Assembly: GCF_030848805.1 (NCBI RefSeq)
Contig: NC_092359.1
Coordinates: 13,821,091-13,885,090 of the forward strand
Source: Temnothorax longispinosus
Lineage: Eukaryota > Arthropoda > Insecta > Hymenoptera > Formicidae
Reading direction: 5' to 3'
DNA length: 64,000 nt
Positions 44,191-54,700 of the stretch are shown piece after piece. The notes below the pieces were generated by a model, which saw nothing but the letters and a program-made list of their open reading frames with translations, was not told where the DNA came from and did not search any database. Numbering within the stretch: position 1 is the first letter of the stretch; each line of letters opens with the position of its first letter. The translations under genes were made by a program, and so were the position numbers.

Positions 44191-45690
44191 AGGAGGGAGA
44201 CTGGGGGACCAGGAGGGGACTCCTGTGGGGCCAAGGAGCCTGAGAAGAATACCGCGGTAGAGACCTCCTGTTGTTTTTTTTCTGTTTCTGTGTGTACCTG
44301 TCCCCCCTCGTACCCAAAATAAAAACTAATGTGCCATAATTGAGTGAGTGTGTATGTTCCTTCCTATGCGGTCCTAACCTACCGAGCGGATCGCGGAAAA
44401 AGCCAAGAGAAGGGTCGGGGGCGGATACTGGGAGAAGGGTATTCGGCGGATGAGAACCGGTCGCGGGTGGTGCGGTGAATTAGTCGGGTAAACGGCAGTA
44501 CGATGATTAGAGGAGGAATTTTTGGAAAAGATTGGGAAGTAATTCGGAGATTCAATGAGCGACGTTGGAAGGGGAGACGCATTGACTGATCGGTGCCGGA
44601 CGGGGCGAAGCCGTCACCGGCAAAGTAAGGGTTAATGAGGGGAATTGTCATGTTGGTATGGAGTAAACTCCAGAAGGCTTGAGCGGTGGCCACCGGCAGA
44701 CCGGGGCCGACGTCCCCTTCGGCACTCGTCTGGGAGCGGGGAGTTGTGACGTGACAAATGTCATGTCCCTCACCCCAGATGGGAGCTCGGCCGAGGGAGG
44801 CGTCAGGGATGGTGCCTCCGCCCGGGGCGGGCGGAGAGCGAACATTTAGGTTAGGATTAAGATTTGTTGCGAGCGTTACAGGTTGAGGGAGAGCGGAGCA
44901 GATGGCCAGGGTCACGACGTTGTAACGGCATGTGCCGCATCGAGGGACTTACGGCTGGACAGCAGGAAGCTCCCGAGAGCGGACGGTCAACGGGCGGGTC
45001 ACGCTGGAGCCCACAGCCGGAAATCAGCTGGCCTGTCAAGGCGTCACCAGCGGCACAAGAGCACTGCAGCCCGAATACGGAGGACCCGAAGAGGGGGACG
45101 CCCCGACGAAGGTTCCCGTCAAGGAACGGGGCCACCACCAGTGTAGCGCCACCGGTCGACGAGCCATGGCCCGGCCAGCCTGACCGTCGAGAAACCGGAC
45201 GATGAGTCGCGGCCTGGACAGCCAGTCTCACGTAGGCGGGCTTTAAATCTACCGCCGGCGGATGGGGGCAGTGACAAGGGGCGCCCTAGTAAGGCGCGAC
45301 GGTCGCCTAGGAGGATCGGTAGCGTGCCAGGGCGCAGCACCTGATAGGGCTAGGGACACCGGCGCGCGCGCGCGCGGGGGCTCAGCGTAGTCCCACCGGG
45401 CCGAAGGAACGCCACTGTCGTGCGAGCCGCCATCCCGGCAACATCCAGCCCTGCGAGCCAAACGACGAACTGCCGGAACGAGGAGAATTTGTAAGGCCAC
45501 TGCTCAGCCTCCCCAAAGTAAGATCGCGGTAATACCAAGGCCCTTCCGGAAGTCGCGTTGTGCCGCGGGAATACATGGAATCAGCCGTAATTGAAGAATA
45601 TCGAGTGCCATACCGCGGGAGGGCCCGTGCGACAAAGTGATCGCGAGTGCCCGTCTCGGGGATGAGAACGTACGGCCGCCGACAGTCAGC
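44191..45690. other. GC-rich non-coding stretch after the Gypsy-type element
   Basis: Many short overlapping frames on both strands, none with a domain. GCGCGCGCGCGCG at about 45363. It could include 3' UTR or LTR of the element, but I found no second copy in the window. Confidence 0.4.
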
Positions 45691-45699
45691 GTGATTGTA

Positions 45700-45820
45700 A
45701 TTTCGTTGCGTGTGATTTCGTTTCGTGTACTTTCGTTGCGTATAATTTCGTTGTGGGTAATTTCGTTGCGTGTAATTTCGTTGCGGGCAATTTCGTCGCG
45801 TGTAATTTTGGAATCGTCGT
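45700..45820. repeat. Tandem repeat, 16-bp TTTCGTTGCGTGTAA unit
   Basis: Seven to eight degenerate copies (ATTTCGTTGCGTGTG, CTTTCGTTGCGTATA, ATTTCGTTGTGGGTA, ATTTCGTCGCGTGTA). Confidence 0.85.
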
Positions 45821-45829
45821 TGGCTTAAC

Positions 45830-46425
45830 CGTGCCGTAGTTTGGGAGGTGGCTCTCGCGCGTGTGAGCGTCTCGCCGTTACCGTTGCCGGTTAAGTTCGT
45901 GCTATTTGTAATTGGCTATTCGTGCGTTTCATCGGGATTAATGGCTCACGGTTGTGTCGAGTTTACGGGTGAGGCCATTCGTGCGTCTCGGGGGGAATGA
46001 AGATCCCCAGCGTTGTCGCGGTAGATCGTAAGGAAATTGCGCTAATTGTTTAATTGTTAGACGTAGACGTTTCGAGTATTTCGCGTTTGACCGTCCGGGT
46101 AGAATTCGATGCAATTTATGTCGGGGAATAGTCTTGTACGAATTCGATCGGGATTGCCGTGCAGTTCAGCGACGGAATGAGTATCGCGCTCGTGGGGTGA
46201 CACGTGGCGCGTACTCGAATTCTGCTTGTTCGCCGTGGAACACGCTATCCTCCACTTGTTATCTGCATTAAACTGAAATATAATTTTATGTTCTTTGTTA
46301 TTTGAGTGTGATGATTGCGCTACGCTCCCTCTCCTATTCCAACCGCGATTAATCAAAGAAGCTCACGCCTGAGAATACTGCGATCTTGTGTATCGTGGTG
46401 CGAGGAATCGCACCTGGCGCCCAAC
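45830..46425 (+). other. Possible LTR end followed by a tRNA-Lys-type primer-binding site
   Basis: TGGCGCCCAAC at 46415-46425 matches the 3' terminus of tRNA-Lys, a common retroelement primer. The sequence before it has ATTAAACTG/ATTTTATG (near 46270) and ends AATCGCA, as an LTR 3' end could. If right, an LTR element starts here and its internal region runs rightwards but is cut by about 46800. No matching second LTR was found. Confidence 0.35.
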
Positions 46426-47937
46426 ATTACATCATAACAATACTCAGTCGAGCTACCATCTGGGTTTCGGAGAGAAATATCGCGAATCATAAAAGGATCC
46501 TTAGTGAGGAAAGCGACGGCGCGCTCCTCCACGGCCGGCGAGACTGTGAGGACATCGTCGTCGTCGTCACAACTGTAAATTTGAATCGTAACCGGCACGT
46601 GACGGCTATCTTTAGCGTGAATTATAACGAGCGATATGTGTTAGCGAGTGGATGTATGTAAGCGGTATTGTAAGAAAATAGTATTGTAGCGTGGCACCGG
46701 AATTGAGAGTAAAGACATCGTTATAATAAAATTACGATTTTGATTGTGTGTTGCACGTTCCTGTCGATGAACTGAGCCATCGTAGTTTTGCCAGATAAAG
46801 ATCTTACACTATTATTTATTTCATCTTAATCTATAATTTAATCCAGGCCTGTCTAACTGCTCGAAGCGAAGGAGCCACTGCTCCCACTCTTACCACTTCA
46901 GACTTCCCCCACCATCCAGTAGTATCAGTAGTGGGGCAGCGGTTTCTCGCAGCATGAGTAGAAGTAGAATAGCTATATTCGATGGCTTTATGCGTAACTA
47001 AGAATACGCATACAAAGCACAAGTGCGTGTCATATCCTTATTTACGCATAAAGCAATATAACTGAGTATGGTATTGATGGTGATATCTCGGTATATATAT
47101 GCGATTTTTTTAGAATATAATATATAATATAAATTAAATAAAAGTAGGCTCTCCTGAATAAATCAATAAGTAAAGGAAATAAGGAGGCAATAGGAACCAA
47201 GCGCGGTAATTAATGCGCAATCAAATTATCGTAACAATAAATATATTATAATAAAAACGGACGTTTCGACACTTTTTCGTGTCATCTTTAGCGTAAAGAA
47301 AATACATGATGTTCCCGAAGATAATACATAAAATTCGACAAAGTTGATCTACATAAGTCAATCAGGCGCAGTCTAAATTCACGACGATAATACATAAAAA
47401 TGAATCAAATCGGAGCAGGTAACGCGTGAACCAAAAGTGTAAATAGAAAATAAAAACTATGAGCCAAATAGGTGCGTTCAACGAGTAAAACAAAAAGTGT
47501 AAGTTAAAAATAAATTCCACAATAAACTGTAAGTCAAGCGCAGTGAACAGATAAAACAAAAAGTGTAAAATAGAAATCATACAGAAGTTCGGTAGACTGT
47601 AAATATATGCCGGTATGCACGTGCTCCATGTCAATCACATCTTAAACGCAATCGTTCAATAATCTCGCAGACGTTAAACTCCCAGGTTGGAAGACAAGGT
47701 AGAAAGGAAAGATCGATTGTCTGTACAAAACCAAAAGCGGAGTCATAACGTGTTAAAACCGCGATTTATCAGTGTTAAATATAATTTTTTTACTTACGGA
47801 GCAATTACCGGTATGTCAAAGCGTTAAAATGAGCTTATCACTCTAACGTGCCGTATAATATAATAATATATAATATAGTATATAATAATTACAATAATTT
47901 ACAATGCCATTTTGTATGTTGACATAATATACTTTGT

Positions 47938-49951
47938 CTAATGCGAAATTTGTGGATGTACTGCTCGATCAACAAATGTTGAAATGTCAACACAGATTTC
48001 AGATGTTGCAATCCGCATTGCATGTGACAATGCAGCATCAGTCATCGAAGCACGACTTTTACTTTTTATTTGCTTCATTACTGAAAACGCACTCTCACAA
48101 CGGTAAGTTGAACCGAACATGGAGCAGATTTTAAGGCCAAAATCTCTTAATTTAGGATAAGTGGTTTCCGATAAAAGCTTAAAAAATTCTAATCCACTTT
48201 CTGATTGTCCAATCAGAAAAGGATCGGCCTGTAGATCGCACAACTCCATTCGATATTCAACTTTTTGTTAATCGATTGCAACTGTCATTGGGTTGTTAAA
48301 AAGAATAATATCAGTTTTTAAATCGTCAAAATTGGTAAAACGAGAATTAAATTCATTACTAATGTTATCTATAAAATAGGAAAAATGGATGAAACTTATA
48401 GAAGGAAAATCTTTTTTTAATTCTTCACAACAAAGAAAATGAACTAATTCGTCTTTCATTAGTTCTATTTTAAATACAGTTAAACGATTTCGAAATCCAT
48501 TAATATGATGCATTAAATTTGAGATAGTTTGCTTCTGAGTTTGTAATTTTAAATTAAGTTCATTCAAATGTTGTGTAATGTCAACTAAAAAAGCAAGCTT
48601 ACTCAAAAATTTTGAATTGTGAAATAATTTTTATGTAACACGTGCATGGAAAGTGGCCCATTACGCACGCTACGCGTGCGTGATAGATCACTTTCCACGC
48701 ACTTGCAACATAAAATAGGGCGTGCAAGCCGTGCGTAAAGATGAAAATTCACGGGTGCGGAGTTGACGCACGAGCCGAAGGCGAGTGCGGTCACCGCACT
48801 TGTTACAGCACTTGTTACGCAAATAACTATTCCAAATCAGCGACATCGCTCTTAACTTCATTTTTTAAAAATATTGGTATTTCTTTCCTAAGAGCGAAAA
48901 ACCGATTCAAACATTTATCAGCACTCAACCAGCGAACTTCGCAATGCAATGGTAGATCTTCATATGCAGCATTTACTTCTTGCAAAAATGCCTGAAATTT
49001 GCGATGAGATAATGATTTATTACCGCCTCTAATTAAATTACTTATCTTCGTTACTAATTTCATTGCTGAAGCCATCTTTATAATTTTCCCACATAAGGCT
49101 TCTTGATGAATGATGCAGTGTATCATTTGACAAAAAATATTATGCTTTCTTAATTGGCTACAAAATCCATTTTCAGTTTCTACCATTGCCTTTGCTCCAT
49201 CAGTTACAATAGCAGTACATTTTTCGAAACCGTTACAAAATTCATTTACATGTTCCCAGACAGCGTTAAAAATATCAATACCTTTCGTTGTATCGTGTAA
49301 TGAAGCCAATGACAACAACTCTTCATTAATAGAAAAGTCGTTTTGGATACATCTCACAAATATACATAATTGACTAATGTCTGAAATCTCAGTGCTTTCG
49401 TCAAGGCATAATGAAAAATATCGACAAGATTGCAATAAATTTTTTAACTTTTGTTTAATGTCCATATCAATTTCTTTAATTCTAAGAGTAACAGTTTGGC
49501 GCGATAATGGTACTTGTTCAAATAATTGTATTGCACGTGTATTATCAAAAGCTCTAGCCATTTCAATTGCACACTTTTTAATAAACTCTCCATCTGAAAA
49601 GCACTTTTTCGCTCGTGCAATTTTTAAAGAAATGGCATAAGACGCTGCAAGACATTGTTGTTGCAAGGTTTTATTTGAAAGTAGATTCTTTTCAACATTT
49701 TCTGACAAATGTTGTTGCATTTTGAGACTTTTCAAAATATGTTTTCTAATGTCTCCATGATAATGCCCGTAATCTTTTTCATGACTTGTGCTATAATGGC
49801 GAGAAATATTAAAAGATTTCATAGAGCAAATTACAGTGTTACATAGCAAATACTGTGGTTTATTTTCCGCATTTAAGAAAAAAAAATAATCAATTTCCCA
49901 GCTCTGTTGAAATTGACGATTGGACGTATCTTCGCGTTGTCTTTTCGACAT
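47938..49951 (-). pseudogene. hAT transposase, interrupted by a MITE and one stop
   Basis: Part 1 (49951-48827): MSKRQREDTSNRQFQQSW, a degenerate BED-like finger (YLLCNTVI...RHYSTSH, first Cys replaced by Tyr), the first catalytic Asp in CLDESTEISD, the second in AIVTDGAKAM, and the conserved EVRWLS. Part 2 after the MITE (about 48623-48271): NSKFLSKLAFLVDITQHLNE. A TAA at 48270-48268 follows, then part 3 (to 47938): YPKLRDFGLKICSMFGSTYR and CESAFSVMKQIKSKSRASM, the C-terminal hAT dimerisation region with the third acidic residue. The frame is otherwise open. Style resembles the GTF2IRD2/ZBED-like hAT group. The enzyme would cut and paste DNA in the nucleus; it is inactive here as interrupted. 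Confidence 0.9.
48633..48820. mobile_element. MITE inside the hAT transposase
   Basis: Ends ATGTAACACGTGC and GCACTTGTTACGC, with AAATAATT (48622-48629) and AAATAACT (48821-48828) as a near-perfect 8-bp duplication, so itself probably hAT-type. Coding sequence resumes on both sides. Confidence 0.75.
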
Positions 49952-50058
49952 CGTTAGTAGAGTTTATAGTTATAAAAGTATATAATAATAGTAGGAATAT
50001 AAATATTATTCAAAAATGATCTTTCGCCAAATGTTGGTGAAATTGGTGAAATAATACC

Positions 50059-50854
50059 AAGTTATTTATTGATCGGCCTGACTGGCAATAATTGATTAAT
50101 GTTGAACGACGTTTCAACCTCTAATTTGGGTCCAAGTTACATTTAATGCTGGAACAACATAAATTGCCGGTAACAAATATAAAATGGAAACAATAATGCA
50201 AATTACATATTCAACTTACATGGATCATTATGCGTCAAAAGTTATAAATTACTAGTCATCGTTAAAACTTGTGTAACGGGGCGATAGAACAAAGGAATGT
50301 AAACTTAGTGCGGTATAACGTCACGTATAACGCCCGACGAACGACTGATAAATGTGTCATGTTATAAATAATCACAAAATAAATAAAATTACATAGAATG
50401 TAAAGTTTACATACACAGTTACTGACGACCGAGTGCTAAGTTTTACATTCCTTTGTTCTATCGCCCCGTTACACAAGTTTTAACGATGACTAGTAATTTA
50501 TAACTTTTGACGCATAATGATCTATATAAGATGTAAGTTGAATATGTAATTTGTATTATTGTTTTTATTTTATATTTGTTACCGGCAATTTATTTTGTTC
50601 CAGCATTAAATGTAATTTGATAAGGAGACCCAAATTAGAGATCAAACCCAGTGAACACAATGCAACATGTAACGTACAGGTTAGTTGTAATTTCCTACTC
50701 AACAATATAATATAACACATGTGTTACATTGCATTTATATTGTTGAGTAGGAAATTACAACTAACCTGTATGTTACATGTTGCATTGTGTTCACTGGGAA
50801 ACGTCGTTTAACATTAATCAATTATTGCCAGTCAGGCCGATCAATAAATAACTT
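50059..50854. mobile_element. Foldback element with about 290-bp arms
   Basis: AAGTTATTTATTGATCGGCC and its complement bound arms that match through GACTGGCAATAATTGATTAA, GGCGATAGAACAAAGGAATG and ACATTTAATGCTGGAAC. The central loop is about 100 bp. The right arm is split by the MITE at 50647-50798. No clear target duplication. Confidence 0.75.
50647..50798. mobile_element. CCCAGTGAACAC palindromic MITE, copy 2
   Basis: Same termini as copy 1 (4687-4844). AAA is present on both sides (50644-50646, 50799-50801), and the intact left arm of the host foldback element shows the single-AAA empty site. Confidence 0.85.
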
Positions 50855-51133
50855 ATTGAAATATTATTCAGTTTTAATAATATGGTTTAAGCCTTTAAGT
50901 TGTACTGTGCATACACGTCGTAACGTGGGAACAGTAAGCTCATAAGCAAGCTAAGATGCTAGATGCTATATCCGCTAGGACTAGGAATACGTGTCAAATT
51001 ATTTGACTCAAATATGGGAAGAGTCGGGAAACCAACTTGAAGAGTGGGGGGGGGGGTCGAGCTCGAGCTCCGTAGTAGGGGAAAGAGCCACGAGTGGCCT
51101 GCGGGCCGCAGGTTAGACAGGCCTGATTTAATC

Positions 51134-51712
51134 TATAATTTAGAACAAAATTTACATCTTTTTTAAATTAAACCAAAATTAAATTTTAACAATAAAAAAT
51201 AATAATAAAATATTAAGTTAAATTATATTTTATATATTTTGGAATATATGTATATTTGAATATAATTAAAATAAAATTTCTATTTTAAAAGTTAGATCTG
51301 TCGCCGTCTTAAAATTTAAAATTTTTATTGTAATAGTAAAAATTTATAAATATCAGTCTTTAAACAATCTCAGTTAGATTCGACAATAAACAATATTTAA
51401 AAATAAATAAGAATATATAATAATAGAAAATAATAACGGTATAAAAAAATAAGACTAGCGTTAACTAACGTTAATAGTATACTGACAGTGAATATCGGAA
51501 TGCAGCCGATGTAATATCAAGAGACATGGTAGTGTCTCACGCCAAGTACACGCAAAGCGAGATCGCACCGTGACTCTTATCATAATCACGTGACGCGATT
51601 ATGATAAATGCCATTATCTTGAAATAAGCAGAGGAGGAATGCTACACTAGGCATATAGATTATTTGGTCTTAGGATGTGATTGAAAGACTACGCGAAATA
51701 TTTTGTGTAACA
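51134..51712. other. AT-rich 5' region of the UGT gene
   Basis: 51593-51712 matches the sequence upstream of exon 1 of the 8.3-kb paralog (CTACACTAGGCATATAG against CTACACTATGCATAC), so it is a conserved 5' flank or UTR. 51513-51580 carries the AGTGTCTCACGCCAAGTAC repeat. Confidence 0.6.
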
Positions 51713-54700
51713 ATGTTAAGTCGTGTCATTTTTCTTGTCTGCTGTATTTTATTCAGTGATCTCGTGACTGCGTCGAAACAACCATTGTCGATTTTATTGA
51801 TAGAGACTATTCAGTCGCCTAGCCACCACATCTGGACGGAGCATTTGGTTAAAGGCCTGCTTCGTAAAGGCCATCATGTACACGCAGTCAGTATATATGA
51901 GACTAAGGTCAAGGGCAAACTCGCGCAGAATTTGACGTACGCCGTAAGTATATTACGAGACTCGAAGACATTCTGAGAAACATAAATCGATTATTTGCAA
52001 TTTATAAGATAAATGAGAAAAAATATAACGTTTTTAATTTATAATACGTTCAATATGTTGTTTTGTCTATTACGTAGATCAATATCTTAAAAAATAAAAC
52101 AAAATTGTGTTACCTAACTCAACCCAAGTGGTAGTAGTTTTAATTCTCCTTGATAAAATTATAATATTACAAAAAATCATTTTAATCACAAAGAATTAAA
52201 GAGGTAACATTATAAAATAAAAATATTTAATTAAAATAAAATAAATTGTGCAAATTAGAAATTTGCACATGGCTTCCTCATAGAGGAAGTTTTAACTTCC
52301 GCAAATTTGGAGATATCGATTTATTTCTAATTTTATTATATTTTTCAGTCTTTTTTACCCCTATTTTATATATAATTCTTTTAAATTCGGTTAATTAGAC
52401 TTAGCTTTATATGCGATCAAAATTATGGACCTTTGATCGCGTATAAAGCTGGGTCTAATCAAATAAATCTTAAAAAATTATATATGAAATAGGGGTAGAA
52501 AAGACTAAAAAATATAATAAAATTAGAAATAGATCGATATCTCCAAATTTGCGGAAGTTAGAGCAACCACGAACATTTCTAAAAAAATTCAAAAATTTTT
52601 TAAAAAAGAACCCCTTTACCGATCATTGCCAAATTCAATACCAACCTTCCTCGAATAATACTCTATCAATTAAAAAAAAAAAAAAAAAACATTCCAATAT
52701 CTAAAAAATTACGGAAGTTATATCATAAACAAAAAAAAAAAAGATAATTCAACACCAACCTACCTTTAATGATACTTTACAATTTTTCGACGTTTTCGAA
52801 CATAAGCAACACATTGGCATCAAAAACTCAAAAAACAATTTTTACTTCGGTCTTTTTTCTACCCCTATTTTATATATAATTCTTTTAAATTCGGTTAATT
52901 AGACTTAGCTTTATATGTGAGCAAAATTATGGACCTTTGATTGCGTATAAAGCTGGATCTAATCAACCAAATCTTAAAAAATTTTATATGAAATAAGGGT
53001 AGAAAAGACTGAAAAATATAATAAAATTAGAAATAAATCGATATCTCCAAATTTGCGGAAGTTAGAGCAACCACGGACATTTTTAAAAAAATTCAAAAAT
53101 TTTAAAAAAGAACCCCTTTACCGATCATCGCCAAATTCAATACCAACCTTCCTTGAATGATACTCTATCGATTAAAAAAAAACATCCCAATATCTCAAAA
53201 ATTACGGAAGTTAGAGCATGTACGGACAACAAAAGCATGCATACATACACACATACATACATACATATACACGGACATTTTTTTTTAGGCGATATTTCGA
53301 CGTTTTACAACAATCTGAACATATTGGCAGAAAAAACTCAAAAACCAATCTCTTCGTTGGTTTCTTCTACCCCTATTTCATATATAATTTTTTTAAATTT
53401 GGTTGACTAAACCCAACTTTATACGCAATCGAAGGTTCATATACAAAATTCACGAAAACAAAGCTTCCTCTATGAGGAAGCAAAATGAATTTTTCTTGTA
53501 AAAAACTTGGCGCTACTTTTTTAAGGTCAATCCAGACAAATTTGCATAGCGCATAAACATAAGCGTAAGAAATTAATTGATTTATATATATGTATTATGT
53601 GCAAAAGGAAATAGACCAATCCATCTCTTTATGCATATGCTTATGCACCTATATGCAAGTTTGTCTGGATTGACCTTAAAAAAGCAGCGCCAAGTTTTTT
53701 ACAAGAAAAATTTATTTATTTTATTTTAATTAAATATTTTTATTTTATAATGTTACCTCTTTAATTCTTTGTGATTAAAATGATTTTTTGTAATATTATA
53801 ATTTTATCAAGGAGAATTAAAACTACTACCACTTGGGTTGAGTTAGGTAACACAATTTTGTTTTATTTTTTAAGAGTAGTTGCACTACAATAATTTTTTA
53901 AAGCAATATATATATTCTCTTTGTAGTTGGCGTAATTTAAAGATTTCATATATTTTTTTGAAATACATGTCACTTGAGTTAAGTTAGGTAATATAATTTT
54001 ATGAAGGAGAAATTAAATATTACACATCTTTTTTTGAAATACATGTCACTTGAGTTAAGTTAGGTAATATAATTTTGTGAAGAAAAAATAAAGCTATCAT
54101 TTAAATTGGATTTTTGAATTTACAAAATACATTGCGTGTACTTGGCGTCTTTTTTTTACCTTTTTTGAAAAAGGTAACTTTGTACTGATATTACCCATTT
54201 TTTAGTGTTAAGCAAGGATCTATAAAAAATTTTTATTTTTTATTTTTTAATTATTCACGAAATTAGCAATAACAACAAATTAAATTTTTATCAAATTAGC
54301 AAATTAGTAATTAGTTACAAAAAATTACTATTTACATAAAAATTAATAATATTTAAGTAAAAGTAAATTATACACTTCTCACAAAAATTAAAGGAACACT
54401 AAATTTATCTTTAAAAATAAGCAAAATTCAAGCAGCTATAACTTTGTTAAAAATGAACAAAATTTAAATTTAAAGCTTAAAACCTCTACTTTCGAAAGAT
54501 TACTATTATTTTTTAGTTTCTATAATGTGTTTGATAACTTTTGCATATAGAAAACTACGAGCTGGACAAAATAAAAAATTTTTCTCTTACTTTGTGGGCC
54601 TGTCACGTGCACAAAAAAAATCTGCGAAAATTTTCAATTTTCTAATGTGAAAGCTTGAAGTTTTCCTTGCAAAATCTTCTTTTAAAAATGTTTCTACGTT

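Larger units (their letters stand above)
46844..51125 (-). mobile_element. hAT transposon, full length, with nested insertions
   Basis: Termini CAGGCCTGTCTAAC and GTTAGACAGGCCTG, 14-bp inverted repeats, with a perfect 8-bp duplication ATTTAATC (46836-46843 and 51126-51133). The transposase is on the minus strand (49951-47938). The element contains a MITE in the coding region (48633-48820) and a foldback element (50059-50854) that itself holds another MITE. About 46,900-47,930 is AT-rich with weak GTAAAACAAAAAGTG repeats and no gene. Confidence 0.92.

Noticed and set aside
44864..45576. Overlapping frames of 60-124 codons in GC-rich DNA
   Set aside because: Frames open on both strands with no motif; not supported as genes.
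45700..45820. CRISPR-like array
   Set aside because: The 16-bp units are contiguous and degenerate with no unique spacers, and the genome is eukaryotic; it is a minisatellite.
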